A stretch of 64,000 nt of DNA from Gammaproteobacteria bacterium (GTDB lineage: Bacteria; Pseudomonadota; Gammaproteobacteria; Pseudomonadales; Pseudomonadaceae). This document shows, piece after piece, positions 25,720-33,917 of the stretch (the first letter of the stretch is position 1; each line of letters starts with the position of its first letter). A program made the position numbers and the translations under genes. The DNA is taken from NCBI GenBank assembly GCA_018826895.1, contig JAHJYA010000094.1, positions 18,724-82,723 of the forward strand. Reading direction: 5' to 3'. The notes beneath the pieces were generated by a model. That model was not told where the DNA came from, ran no database searches, and saw only the letters and a list, made by a program, of their open reading frames with translations.

Positions 25720-26967
25720 TTAGTCGAGCTTGGCGCCCTGGTCGATCCAGGCGCCTATAAGGGTTCGCTCTTCCGGCGTCATCTGGGTCAGGTTCCCCAG
25801 CGGCATGATCTGTGAGTCGACAGCTTGCGCCTTGATTTGCGCCGCATGTTGTTGGATTAGCTGCGGCGTATCGAGCATAAAGCCGGCTGGCGCGGCGCTG
25901 AACATCGGGCTGCTGGGTTGGGCGGCGTGGCAGACGCTGCAGCGCTCGGTGATTACTGGCTGTACTTGAGCAAAGCTGATGCGCGTTGGGGCCGTGCTTT
26001 GCGGCGCTGCCGACGCGCTGCTTGCCGGCTGGCTGATACTGGCCGGCGGCGCTGCAGGCCGCTCGGCAGCGTTACGGCTTGGGTCGGTCACGAACGCCAG
26101 GCAAAGCATGCCCAGTGCGGCGGCGGGCAGGGTCCAGGCATATTTCTGGGTGGCGTGGCGGGTGTTGAAGTAGTGCCGCACCAGCACCGCGAGCACGGCG
26201 ATGCCGGCCAGGATCAGCCAGTTGTAGTCGCTGCCGTAGGTGCTCGGGAAATGGTTGCTGATCATGATGAACAGCACCGGCAGGGTGAAGTAGTTGTTGT
26301 GCCGCGAGCGCAGTAGGCCCTTGGCCGGCAGGGATGGGTCGGGGGTGGTGCCGTCGTTGATGGCTTTTACCAGGGCGCGCTGGGCCGGCATGATGATGCG
26401 GAACACGTTGCCGACCATCAGGGTGCCGATGATTGCGCCCACATGGATATAGGCCGCGCGACCACTGAATATCTGTGAGAAGCCCCAGGCGGCAGCAATG
26501 ATCAGCACGAACAGCACGGCGCCGAGCAGAGCGGGGCGCTGGCCCAGGGGCGAGTCGCAGAGCAGGTCGTAGATCAACCAGCCGAGCAGCAGGGAACCCA
26601 GGCCGATACACACGGCCAGGGCAGGCGCCAGTTCGCTGCCGGGTTTGACCAGGTACAGGCCGGGGTTGAGGTAGTAGACGACCATCAACAGGGCGACGCC
26701 CGACAGCCAGGTGAAGTACGCCTCCCATTTGAACCAGTGCAGGTTCTCCGGCATCGCAGGCGGCGCCAGCTTGTACTTCTCCAGGTGATAGATGCCGCCA
26801 CCATGGATCGCCCAGAGGTCGCCAGAGAGTCCATCGCGTGGGTTGGCGCGGTTGAGGTTGTTCTCCAGCCAGACAAAGTAGAAAGAGGCACCGATCCAGG
26901 CGATGCCGGTAATCATGTGGATCCAGCGAACGCTCAGGTTCAGCCATTCGAGGTAGTGTGCGTGCAC
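25720..26967 (-). CDS. puuD: Membrane urate hydroxylase PuuD with C-terminal cytochrome c
   Basis: The 415-residue protein has an N-terminal domain of about eight membrane helices (LNLSVRWIHMITGIAWIGASFYFVWLE), then a Ser/Ala/Pro-rich linker (about 305-330) and a c-type cytochrome domain with CSVCH at 343-347. PuuD-type enzymes oxidise urate to 5-hydroxyisourate and pass electrons to the respiratory chain instead of making H2O2. The start is GTG at 26967 with GGAGGAGG upstream. It is the last gene of the allantoin-pathway run puuE-uraD-alc-allA-puuD. Confidence 0.9.
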   Translation of the reverse strand: MHAHYLEWLNLSVRWIHMITGIAWIGASFYFVWLENNLNRANPRDGLSGDLWAIHGGGIYHLEKYKLAPPAMPENLHWFKWEAYFTWLSGVALLMVVYYLNPGLYLVKPGSELAPALAVCIGLGSLLLGWLIYDLLCDSPLGQRPALLGAVLFVLIIAAAWGFSQIFSGRAAYIHVGAIIGTLMVGNVFRIIMPAQRALVKAINDGTTPDPSLPAKGLLRSRHNNYFTLPVLFIMISNHFPSTYGSDYNWLILAGIAVLAVLVRHYFNTRHATQKYAWTLPAAALGMLCLAFVTDPSRNAAERPAAPPASISQPASSASAAPQSTAPTRISFAQVQPVITERCSVCHAAQPSSPMFSAAPAGFMLDTPQLIQQHAAQIKAQAVDSQIMPLGNLTQMTPEERTLIGAWIDQGAKLD

Positions 26968-27012
26968 GGTCGGGTCCTCCTCCCGCCACGCAGGTCGCGC
27001 GGCGGGCCTTTC

Positions 27013-27516
27013 TTATGGGTGGGGCGCGAGTAGCAGGTACTCGTGCGCTTCAAAGAAATGCTCATCGCAGTTGGGGCCTGGGCCACTGCGATCAACCACC
27101 AGGAAGTCATCCCGCTTTTCGATCGTCAGCACCGGGTGGTGCCAGACGCCGCGATGGTAATTGATGCCCTGCCTGCCGTTACTGCGGAAGGCGCGGACGG
27201 AGCCTGATACAGGTACATCGCCAGGGGGCGCGACCACGATCAGAAAGGGGTTGCCGAGCAGCGGCACAAAGGCCTGGCTGCCTTGCGGGTGGCGCTCCAG
27301 CATGCGAATGGTCAGCGGCATCGGCAGCGCCTCGGCGCGGAAGATGCTGATGATCGCCTGGTCGTCGGGTGTGTTGGTCTGCACCGTCGCCAGTTGGTGA
27401 TAGCGCTGGGTCGAGCCGTTGTTGATCATGAAGAATGCGCTGTCATCGGTCTCGATCACGTCACCGAAGGGGGCGAAAGCGGCTTTGCTCAGCGGTTCGA
27501 TGATCAGGGGGCGCAT
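27013..27516 (-). CDS. allA: Ureidoglycolate lyase
   Basis: The 167-residue cupin-fold protein has the AllA pattern: IEPLSKAAFAPFGDVIETDD at the N-terminus, MLERHPQGSQAFVPL near 75 and GVWHHPVLTIEKRDDFLVVDR near 124, including the metal-site His residues. It splits ureidoglycolate into glyoxylate and urea, the last step of the pathway. 45 bp separate it from puuD. Upstream, a REP-like hairpin at 27553-27596 separates it from alc. Confidence 0.92.
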   Translation of the reverse strand: MRPLIIEPLSKAAFAPFGDVIETDDSAFFMINNGSTQRYHQLATVQTNTPDDQAIISIFRAEALPMPLTIRMLERHPQGSQAFVPLLGNPFLIVVAPPGDVPVSGSVRAFRSNGRQGINYHRGVWHHPVLTIEKRDDFLVVDRSGPGPNCDEHFFEAHEYLLLAPHP

Positions 27517-27552
27517 GTTGTTCTTCTGTGGTTGTACGGGGTGGCAATAACT

Positions 27553-27596
27553 GGGGCTTTAGTTGCGAAGCGATAACAGCTCGCGGCTAAAGCCCC
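27553..27596. repeat. REP-like inverted repeat between alc and allA
   Basis: GGGGCTTTAG and CTAAAGCCCC arms enclose about 24 nt, followed by TCCTACACAGC. The same sequence (GGGGCTTTAGCCGCGA) forms the 3' end of the NCS1 permease gene near 10689. It may stabilise or weaken the alc-allA transcript join. Confidence 0.65.
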
Positions 27597-27615
27597 TCCT
27601 ACACAGCGGCTGTGA

Positions 27616-28611
27616 TTACCGGGCGACTTTGCCGAACAGGCGCAGGCGGCTGACGCCACCGTCGGGGAATACGTTCAGACGCACGTGGGTGATCGGACCG
27701 AGGGCGCGGATTTCTTCGCTGTATTCGTGTTCGGCATGCATGCTCAGTTTCTGGCTGGGCAGCAGCTCGCGCCAGAACAGGCTCTGGGTTTCGATCTGGC
27801 TGTCGGTGCCGCCTTTGACGAAGGCCGCCTGGATAGAGCAGCTGTCCGGGTAGTTGCCTTTGAAATGCAGGGTGTCGACGACGATGCGCTCGATTTCGCC
27901 AGGGTGGCCGAGGGCGATGATCACCCAGTCGTTACCGGGGGTGCGGCGGCGCGCGGTTTCCCAGCCGTCGCCCATGTTCACGCCGCGGCCGGGGTTGAGC
28001 AGGTTGCCCATACGGCCGAAGTGCTCGTCCGAGCAGGCCAGGGCGCGGCCGCCATTGAGTGCGGCAGCGAGGTCGAGCTGCTCGTCGGCGGCTACGCTCG
28101 ACCAGTCGCGGTACGGCACACCGTAGACGCGCAGGCGGGCAACGCCACCATCCGGGTAGATATTGAAGCGCAGGTGGGTGTAAGCCTGGCTGTCGCTGAT
28201 GGCGTGGTAGTGGTGGCTGTTGCCCTGCAGCTCGACGGCCGGCAGTACTTCGGTCCAGACGGTGGCCTCGGTCGGCTCGCCGTCAGCGACGAAGCAGGCT
28301 TCCAGGGACGCCGACGGCGGGTAGTTGCCGGTGAAGAAGCTGGTGTCGATGTCCACGCCTTTGATCGAACCGGCAACGCCCAGTCGGATCACCGCACTGT
28401 CGTAGCCCTCGAAGCGTTTGCGGCGCGACTCCCAGCCGTCCATCCACTTGCCGTTGTCGTCGAACACGCCTTCCTTCCATACCGCAGGGGTCGGCTGGAA
28501 CAGGCGGTTGACGTCGGCGAACCAGTCATCGGTAACCGAAATGGCGCGGGTGCCGAGGCGGGCGTCGGCGAGGTTGACGTATTTCTCGAAGGGCGCGGCG
28601 TAAACGTGCAT
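27616..28611 (-). CDS. alc: Allantoicase
   Basis: The 331-residue protein consists of two jelly-roll repeats, each with the allantoicase signature (DGWESRRKR...[31 protein letters not shown] and [29 protein letters not shown]...FKGNYPDS regions). It hydrolyses allantoate to ureidoglycolate and urea. Starts at ATG 28611, 45 bp after uraD. Confidence 0.95.
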   Translation of the reverse strand: MHVYAAPFEKYVNLADARLGTRAISVTDDWFADVNRLFQPTPAVWKEGVFDDNGKWMDGWESRRKRFEGYDSAVIRLGVAGSIKGVDIDTSFFTGNYPPSASLEACFVADGEPTEATVWTEVLPAVELQGNSHHYHAISDSQAYTHLRFNIYPDGGVARLRVYGVPYRDWSSVAADEQLDLAAALNGGRALACSDEHFGRMGNLLNPGRGVNMGDGWETARRRTPGNDWVIIALGHPGEIERIVVDTLHFKGNYPDSCSIQAAFVKGGTDSQIETQSLFWRELLPSQKLSMHAEHEYSEEIRALGPITHVRLNVFPDGGVSRLRLFGKVAR

Positions 28612-28656
28612 GGGTGGGTCTGCCTCTGGAGTGAACGATTGGGCGGTGTGCTGCAG

Positions 28657-29172
28657 CTACAGCGCCTGCAGGCGGAACAGGGCGATCTGGTTGATCTCGG
28701 CCAGCGCAGTGTGGAACTCCTGCTCCGGCGTATTGTGCAGGCGCGCCTCGAAGGCGGCGAGAATCTGCTGACGATTACTGCCTTTGACGGCTTTGATAAA
28801 GGGGAAGCCGAATTTGCTTTTGTAGGCATCGTTGAGTGCGGTGAAGCGGGCGAACTCTTCAGCGGTGCAGTCCTGAATGCCGGCGCCGGCTTGTTCGGCG
28901 CTGCTGGCAGCGGTCAGTTCGCCACGCACGGCGGCTTTGCCGGCGAGGTCCGGGTGGGCATTGATCAGCGCCAGTTGCGCATCATGCTCAGCCGCCAGAA
29001 GGATCGCCGCCATGCGCTGATGAAGAAACTCGACCTCATCCAGGCGCGGGTCAGCGCCTTGGTCAAAGGCCTGCTCAGCGACCCAGGACGAATGCTCGTA
29101 GATGTCGGCAAAGGCGCGAATAAAGGCGTCACGGCTCAGGGTGCTGGGCGTCAGGGTCTGGAAATGGCTCAT
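28657..29172 (-). CDS. uraD: OHCU decarboxylase
   Basis: The 171-residue all-helical protein has the family features EHSSWVAEQAF near 28, AHPDLAGKAA near 80 (catalytic His) and SKFGFPFIKAVKG near 120. It decarboxylates 2-oxo-4-hydroxy-4-carboxy-5-ureidoimidazoline to (S)-allantoin. ATG at 29172 overlaps the puuE stop (ATGA), so the two are translationally coupled. The longer frame upstream is shadow sequence of puuE. Confidence 0.93.
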   Translation of the reverse strand: MSHFQTLTPSTLSRDAFIRAFADIYEHSSWVAEQAFDQGADPRLDEVEFLHQRMAAILLAAEHDAQLALINAHPDLAGKAAVRGELTAASSAEQAGAGIQDCTAEEFARFTALNDAYKSKFGFPFIKAVKGSNRQQILAAFEARLHNTPEQEFHTALAEINQIALFRLQAL

Positions 29173-30110
29173 CACAGGCGCTCGCTGGACGCGGGGGGAA
29201 ACGGGTGGCTGCTGTGCCAGTGGCGGGCGATATCGACGCGCCGGGCGCACCAGACCTGCTCGTGGCTTTGCACATACTCGAGAAAGCGCGCCAGCGAGGC
29301 AATACGTGCCGGGCGGCCCAGCAGGCGGCAGTGCATGCCGATGGAGAGCATCTTCGGCGCGCCGGCCGCGCCCTCGGCGTAGAGCACGTCGAAGGCATCC
29401 TTGAGGTAACTGAAAAAGTCATCACCGGTGTTGAAGCCCTGCACCTGGGTGAAGCGCATGTCGTTGGTGTCCAGGGTGTAGGGAATTACCAGGTGTGGAC
29501 GCTCGGCGGTGCTGGCCGGGTCCCAGTAGGGCAGGTCGTCATCGTAAGTGTCGCTGTCGTACAGAAAGCCTCCTTCCTCGCGCACCAGGCGCCGGGTGTT
29601 CGGTCCGGTGCGGCCGGTGTACCAGCCCAGCGGCCGCTCGCCAGTCAGCTCGGTGAGGATGCGAATGGCCGCCTGCATATGCTCGCGTTCGGTGGCTTCG
29701 TCCATGTACTGGTAGTCGATCCAGCGGTAGCCGTGGCTGCAGATCTCGTGACCGGCAGCGGCCATCTGGCGGATCAGCTCGGGGTGGCGTTGGGCAGCCA
29801 TGGCCACGGCGAAGATGGTCAGCGGAATGTTGTGTTTCTGGAACAGTGCCAGCAAACGCCAGACACCCGCGCGGCTGCCGTATTCATAGAGCGACTCCAT
29901 GCTCATGTTGCGCACGCCCTGCAGCGGTTGCGCCGCGACCATTTCCGAGAGGAAGGCTTCGGATTCGGCGTCGCCATGCAGAATGTTGCGCTCGCCGCCT
30001 TCTTCGTAGTTGAGGACGAAGGACAGGGCGATACGGGCATTGCCCGGCCACTGTGGGTGCGCGGGAGCGTTGGCATAACCGATCAGGTCGCGGGGGTAGT
30101 CTGCGGTCAA
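29172..30110 (-). CDS. puuE: Allantoinase PuuE (polysaccharide-deacetylase fold)
   Basis: The 312-residue protein belongs to the NodB-like PuuE group, not to the metal-dependent amidohydrolase allantoinases. Visible motifs are YPRDLIGYANAPAHPQWPG, LSFVLNYEEGGERN near 30, EICSHGYRWIDYQYM near 125 and RPLGWYTGRTGPNTR near 160. It opens allantoin to allantoate. The start codon is TTG at 30110. Its promoter carries a GntR-type box across the -10. First gene of the allantoin operon. Confidence 0.93.
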   Translation of the reverse strand: MTADYPRDLIGYANAPAHPQWPGNARIALSFVLNYEEGGERNILHGDAESEAFLSEMVAAQPLQGVRNMSMESLYEYGSRAGVWRLLALFQKHNIPLTIFAVAMAAQRHPELIRQMAAAGHEICSHGYRWIDYQYMDEATEREHMQAAIRILTELTGERPLGWYTGRTGPNTRRLVREEGGFLYDSDTYDDDLPYWDPASTAERPHLVIPYTLDTNDMRFTQVQGFNTGDDFFSYLKDAFDVLYAEGAAGAPKMLSIGMHCRLLGRPARIASLARFLEYVQSHEQVWCARRVDIARHWHSSHPFPPASSERL

Positions 30111-30148
30111 GGCGGGCCGTCCTGCATAGGTTCAGTTGATGGCTGTGA

Positions 30149-30178
30149 TTGTATACAAAATGATGTGCGAGCTGTAAA
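30149..30178 (-). promoter_or_regulatory. puuE promoter with overlapping GntR-type operator
   Basis: On the minus strand TTTACA (30178-30173), a 17-bp spacer and TATACA (30155-30150) form a sigma-70 promoter. The perfect palindrome TTGTATACAA at 30149-30158 covers the -10, so a bound regulator would block RNA polymerase. Confidence 0.7.
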
Positions 30179-30332
30179 TCACAATCTCGCTAATAAGGCG
30201 TTCATAACCCTAAGCAAGAAACCTGCCTGATTGGTCAGGTGTTTACGTTGCTTGGCTTACCTGGCGTGTATTTTTGGATAATTGAGGTGCGCCAAAGTGA
30301 GGTGTTTATACGGGCTAAAACCGGGCGTTGCA

Positions 30333-30342
30333 TTGTGTACAA
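30333..30342. promoter_or_regulatory. GntR-type operator TTGTGTACAA upstream of uraH
   Basis: The box lies 108 bp upstream of the uraH start codon in the divergent puuE-uraH region and differs by one base from the box at puuE. Confidence 0.65.
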
Positions 30343-30449
30343 AGCCTGTTATTCCGTCGCCGTAGCCCATGCTATGCTCCGGCGCCTGCACCCAATGAAT
30401 CATCAACCGATAGGAGGCGGGCCGCCGCTGATCGCCGCGCCCGAATGCG

Positions 30450-30803
30450 ATGGGACGATTGACCACACATGTGCTGGATGCCGCTCATGGTTGCCCTGGC
30501 AGTGCGCTGAAAGTGGACCTGTACCGCGTCGAAGGCACTGAACTGGTGCTGGTTGCCCAACAACTGACCAATGCCGACGGCCGTTGCGACGCGCCGCTGC
30601 TCGAAGGTGATAGCTACGTCAGTGGCGTGTACCAGTTGCAGTTTCATGTGGGTGATTATTATCGCCGCCGTGGTGTGACGCTGCCGGAGCCTGCCTTCCT
30701 GGATGTAGTGGTGTTGCGCGTTGGTATTGATGCCGATCAGGCGCACTACCATGTGCCGCTGCTGGTCTCGCCGTATAGCTACTCCACCTATCGAGGCAGT
30801 TAG
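30450..30803 (+). CDS. uraH: 5-hydroxyisourate hydrolase (transthyretin-like)
   Basis: The 117-residue protein has all HIU hydrolase landmarks: THVLDAAHGCPG at the N-terminus (catalytic His), the central GRCD segment, FHVGDYY near 70, and the diagnostic C-terminus YSYSTYRGS. It converts 5-hydroxyisourate to OHCU in the cytosol. The only possible start is ATG 30450, since a TGA lies in frame at 30429. No ribosome site is well placed; an AGGAGG at 30412-30417 is about 32 nt away. Divergent from puuE. Confidence 0.95.
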   Translation: MGRLTTHVLDAAHGCPGSALKVDLYRVEGTELVLVAQQLTNADGRCDAPLLEGDSYVSGVYQLQFHVGDYYRRRGVTLPEPAFLDVVVLRVGIDADQAHYHVPLLVSPYSYSTYRGS

Positions 30804-30818
30804 GGGCGGTAAGCCTTT

Positions 30819-30880
30819 GCCCGCGACTGTGTCGCGGGCTTCGCGAATAAAGCGGAGCGCCGCCCGTTCGCTCCTACAGG
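30819..30880. repeat. Hairpin and REP-like element after uraH
   Basis: GCCCGCGAC (30819-30827) pairs perfectly with GTCGCGGGC (30831-30839) around TGT. Then come CGCGAATAAAG and CGCTCCTACAG, the REP motifs. No T-run follows, so termination is uncertain. The rest of 30881-30967 is featureless. Confidence 0.6.
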
Positions 30881-30967
30881 ACGGCGCCGTACCTGACCTG
30901 TGGCGGCAGCGCTCGCAGGGACGCAGCGCGAAGGACGCGTTTAGATCCCATGTGCCAGTTTGGTGAT

Positions 30968-31594
30968 TCAGCGACTTAGCAGCGAAGCCGCCCCTGCGCC
31001 ACCGAACAGGGCAGCGCTGATGCGGTTGAACCACACCTGGCCCTTGCCCGAGCGCAGGTAGCGCGCGGCGCCCTGGGCGCTAAGGCCATAGAACAGCTTG
31101 CAGCCCAGGTCGAGTACGGCCCAGGTCAGGATCATCACCAGCAACTGGCTGAGCAGTGGGCGCTCGGCGCTGATGAATTGCGGCAAGAAAGCGGCGAAAA
31201 ACAGGATGTCCTTGGGGTTGCTCGCGCCCAGGCCGAAGGCTTTCCAGAACAGGCTGCGCCAACCGGGGTTGGCCAGCGGGGCTTCGCCGCTCACTGGCGC
31301 TGCCGCCTGGCGCGAAGCCTGCCAGCTTTGCCAGGCCAGGTAGAACAGGTAGAGCGCGCCGAGCAGCTTGAGCAGGCTGAAGATTTGCTCCGAGGCCAGC
31401 AGCAAAGCGCCCAGGCCCAGCGCCGAAGCACTGAGCAGGCACAGCGAGGCCGAGACGCCGCCAAGGAATGCAGGCGTGGAGCGGCGCAGGCCGTAGTTGA
31501 GGCTGTTGCTGACCATCAGCAGGGACAGCGGACCGGGAATCAGGATCACCACCAGGGCGGCGCCGCTGAACAGCAGCCAGGTATCAAGGTTCAT
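30968..31594 (-). CDS. LysE-family translocator
   Basis: The 208-residue membrane protein has six hydrophobic segments and the RhtB/LysE signature ALVVILIPGPLSLLMVSNSLNYGLRRSTPAFLGG near residue 12. Members export amino acids or small metabolites. Its promoter carries the same GntR-type box as the uric acid genes, so a role in handling an intermediate or by-product of purine breakdown is possible but unproven. Confidence 0.85.
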   Translation of the reverse strand: MNLDTWLLFSGAALVVILIPGPLSLLMVSNSLNYGLRRSTPAFLGGVSASLCLLSASALGLGALLLASEQIFSLLKLLGALYLFYLAWQSWQASRQAAAPVSGEAPLANPGWRSLFWKAFGLGASNPKDILFFAAFLPQFISAERPLLSQLLVMILTWAVLDLGCKLFYGLSAQGAARYLRSGKGQVWFNRISAALFGGAGAASLLSR

Positions 31595-31654
31595 CAGGGG
31601 CGCTCTGCAGGTTGGGGGAGTGAGGGGGCGGCCAAGAATGCGTGCAGCGCTGCG

Positions 31655-31682
31655 ATTATGCAGTTGTATACATAAAATTCAA
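31655..31682 (-). promoter_or_regulatory. lysE promoter with GntR-type box in the spacer
   Basis: On the minus strand TTGAAT (31682-31677), a 16-bp spacer and CATAAT (31660-31655) form a sigma-70-like promoter. TTGTATACAT at 31664-31673 lies between the two hexamers. Confidence 0.55.
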
Positions 31683-31840
31683 TTTGCCTGATGTGATTGG
31701 CCTTGAACATCTGCCGATAGGCGAGAGCCGTAGTGCCTGCCAGGCGTACGCTGCGGGTTTAAGAACGGGGCGCACAGGCTCCAGAGACTTCGCCAAAGCT
31801 GCAGGCCGGGCTCTGTATAGCGCTATGCCGGGACATTCGG

Positions 31841-31851
31841 TTGTGTACAAT
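31841..31851 (+). promoter_or_regulatory. GntR-type operator TTGTGTACAA overlapping a -10
   Basis: The box at 31841-31850 is identical to that upstream of uraH and overlaps a TACAAT -10-like hexamer (31846-31851), 111 bp upstream of the GntR start. This fits autoregulation. No clear -35 is seen. Confidence 0.6.
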
Positions 31852-31961
31852 GGCCTGGTCGCTTTGCCCCGCATCGCCCATCAGCCCTGCCTGTGCGCTT
31901 CGCTGGTCAGGTTGGTCGCACAGGCTTACGACACTGCCGATCCCCTGTCACGCGAGCCCCA

Positions 31962-32714
31962 ATGAACGATCAATTGCAGCCCCTCAAGAAGCAGCCGCGC
32001 GCCGGCAAGAGCGCCCGCAGCGGGACTCAGGACGATATCGTTTACGCCCATATCTTCGATGCCATTCTCGAGCAGCGCCTGGCGCCAGGCACCAAGCTGA
32101 GCGAAGAGGCGCTGGGGGAGATTTTCGGCGTTAGCCGCACCATCATCCGTCGCGCCCTGTCACGCTTGGGGCATGAAGGGGTGGTGCTGCTGCGACCGAA
32201 TCGCGGTGCGGTAGTGGCCAGCCCCAGCGTCGAGGAGGCGCGGCAGATTTTTTACGCACGGCGCATGGTCGAACAGGCCATCACCGAACTGGCCGTGCAG
32301 CACGCCAGTGCCGAGCAGCTCGCCGAGCTACGACAGATGGTCAGTGATGAGCGCGACAGTTTCGCCCGTGGCGACCGCGGCGCTGGTATTCGCCTGTCTG
32401 GCGAATTTCACCTCAAGCTGGCGGAAGCCGCGCGCAATGCGCCCCTGGTGAGTTTCCAGCGCAGCCTGGTGTCGCAGACCTCGCTGATCATCGCGCAGTA
32501 CGAAAGCGGCAGCCGCTCCCATTGCTCTTACGATGAACACAACGCGCTGATCGATGCCATCGAGGCGCGCAACGCCGAGCAGGCGGTGACCCTGATGATG
32601 CATCACATGGATCATATCGACAGCAAGCTCAACCTCGACGAGGACAGCGCTTCGGATGATCTGCATGCAGTTTTTTCGCATGTGATGCCGGCCAAAAGAA
32701 AGCTCAGTCGCTGA
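31962..32714 (+). CDS. GntR-family regulator (FCD type), likely regulator of urate/allantoin genes
   Basis: The 250-residue protein has an N-terminal winged helix (LSEEALGEIFGVSRTIIRRALSRLGHEGVVLLRPNRGAVV, about residues 45-90) and an all-helical FCD effector domain with conserved metal-site residues (ARRMVEQAI, GEFHLKLAEAARN, HNALIDAIEARN). The TTGTRTACAA boxes at puuE, uraH, lysE and its own promoter make it the obvious candidate for their repressor. The ATG at 31962 gives the usual FCD length; the upstream frame is not conserved-looking. Confidence 0.87.
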   Translation: MNDQLQPLKKQPRAGKSARSGTQDDIVYAHIFDAILEQRLAPGTKLSEEALGEIFGVSRTIIRRALSRLGHEGVVLLRPNRGAVVASPSVEEARQIFYARRMVEQAITELAVQHASAEQLAELRQMVSDERDSFARGDRGAGIRLSGEFHLKLAEAARNAPLVSFQRSLVSQTSLIIAQYESGSRSHCSYDEHNALIDAIEARNAEQAVTLMMHHMDHIDSKLNLDEDSASDDLHAVFSHVMPAKRKLSR

Positions 32715-32871
32715 TCCGGAGTATCCGTGAGGCAACCGCCGTACACGGACTCTCCGCTGTCAGTGCTGTGGTCGTTACGATCAACTGCCCCAGGCTTGCT
32801 CGTATCTCGGCTCGTCTAAATCAGAAACGCAGCGTAGATCGCAGACTAAAGTGGCAGCGGTTAAATAGCCT

Positions 32872-33063
32872 TCACGTCCGCTCACGGCTCTTGTTCCTGG
32901 AGTCGCTTGCCTCGGCAGAGAAATGGTAGCGATAGGTGAGTGATACCAGGCAGTAACGGCCGTGTAATGTGAAGAGCGATGACCGCTCATCCGCACTCGA
33001 GGGGAATGGATCGTTGGCGCTGTTGCTAGTTGGGTATTGAGTGATCCAGTTTTCAAACTTCAT
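32872..33063 (-). CDS. Possible small protein
   Basis: A 63-residue reading frame (MKFENWITQYPTSNSANDPF...) has a weak ribosome site (GAGG, 9-10 nt). It is rich in Ser and charged residues and has no recognised family. It lies between the GntR and mipA genes in an otherwise empty stretch (32715-33125). It may not be a gene. Confidence 0.25.
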   Translation of the reverse strand: MKFENWITQYPTSNSANDPFPSSADERSSLFTLHGRYCLVSLTYRYHFSAEASDSRNKSRERT

Positions 33064-33125
33064 CGTTGTCTGCCTCATGGGTGGGGTGGGCATGTGGTTC
33101 TTGCAATTGCGGCATTCTTCGATGC

Positions 33126-33917
33126 TCAGAAGCGCCTGCTCAAGCCAATAACCAGCTGTGCTATTCCATTACGGTCAGACTCCAGCAAGGGGCTGTCTCT
33201 GAGTTCGCTCTGCAGATGGCGATACTCGACCGCTCCGAGCAGTGCCCACTTCGTCGACCCGATCGGCTGCATAAGCGTCATGCCGATATGCGGCGTAACA
33301 GCGGACCCCGGTGAGTACTCGGTGACACCCCGTGAGACCTCTTCGTCCAGGGTTCCGAAGTAGTAGCCGGCAAGCCTGGAGGACATCCAGCTTGCTCCAG
33401 CATTGGCCGTAAGCGTGGCTCTGGAGATATGCCAGGTGTAACGATAATCAAGCGATACCTCATACCCGTCGCTGGCATCGGAGATGTCATGCAACGCCTC
33501 CAGTGCGATGTCCCCATATGCCGTGCGATAGGTTGCTCGTACACCGGCATCGATGCCGTCATCGCGATCGCTCAAAAGGTCACGGTTAACCCCGTTGGCC
33601 CTGAGTTCGGCGCGCCCAAGATCTGAAGCGTCGAATCCGTCTAGTCGGGCTGAGAGGATTGCATCGAAGGTAAATTGATCCGAGTTGTACAGGTGAACAC
33701 CGCCGGAAGCCCCGCGCAGGAAGAATCGCTGCCCTTCGTAGCCGATCAATGGGATCGGCCGGATGCGCGTTTCTTCACCTGCATAGGGGCTTGCAGTGAC
33801 GCTAGTGCCGGCGCCTATGGACCACCTAGTAGAGGATTGTGGCGGTTCCTGGGCAAAGGCACTGACAGGCAGTACGAGAGTGGCGAGCTTGAATAGAACT
33901 CGAAATGTTGGGCTCAT
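33126..33917 (-). CDS. MipA/OmpV-family outer-membrane protein
   Basis: The 263-residue protein has a signal peptide (about 1-22, ending AFA-QE) and then the MipA pattern: WSIGAGTSVTASPYAGEETRIRPIPLIGYEGQRFFLRG near residue 32, alternating beta strands and a C-terminal IGLSRRF ending in Phe, as in outer-membrane barrels. Some MipA-family proteins sense or respond to cationic peptides through two-component systems. It is the last gene of the SDR-transporter-mipA run; its ATG overlaps the transporter stop (ATGA). Confidence 0.85.
   Translation of the reverse strand: MSPTFRVLFKLATLVLPVSAFAQEPPQSSTRWSIGAGTSVTASPYAGEETRIRPIPLIGYEGQRFFLRGASGGVHLYNSDQFTFDAILSARLDGFDASDLGRAELRANGVNRDLLSDRDDGIDAGVRATYRTAYGDIALEALHDISDASDGYEVSLDYRYTWHISRATLTANAGASWMSSRLAGYYFGTLDEEVSRGVTEYSPGSAVTPHIGMTLMQPIGSTKWALLGAVEYRHLQSELRDSPLLESDRNGIAQLVIGLSRRF

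Noticed and set aside
27685..29382. 565-residue open frame antisense to alc, uraD and puuE
   Set aside because: Covers three well-identified genes on the other strand and shows no family pattern.
32781..33056. 91-residue frame upstream of mipA
   Set aside because: No ribosome site and no recognisable composition; the alternative frame at 32872-33063 is slightly better but still weak.
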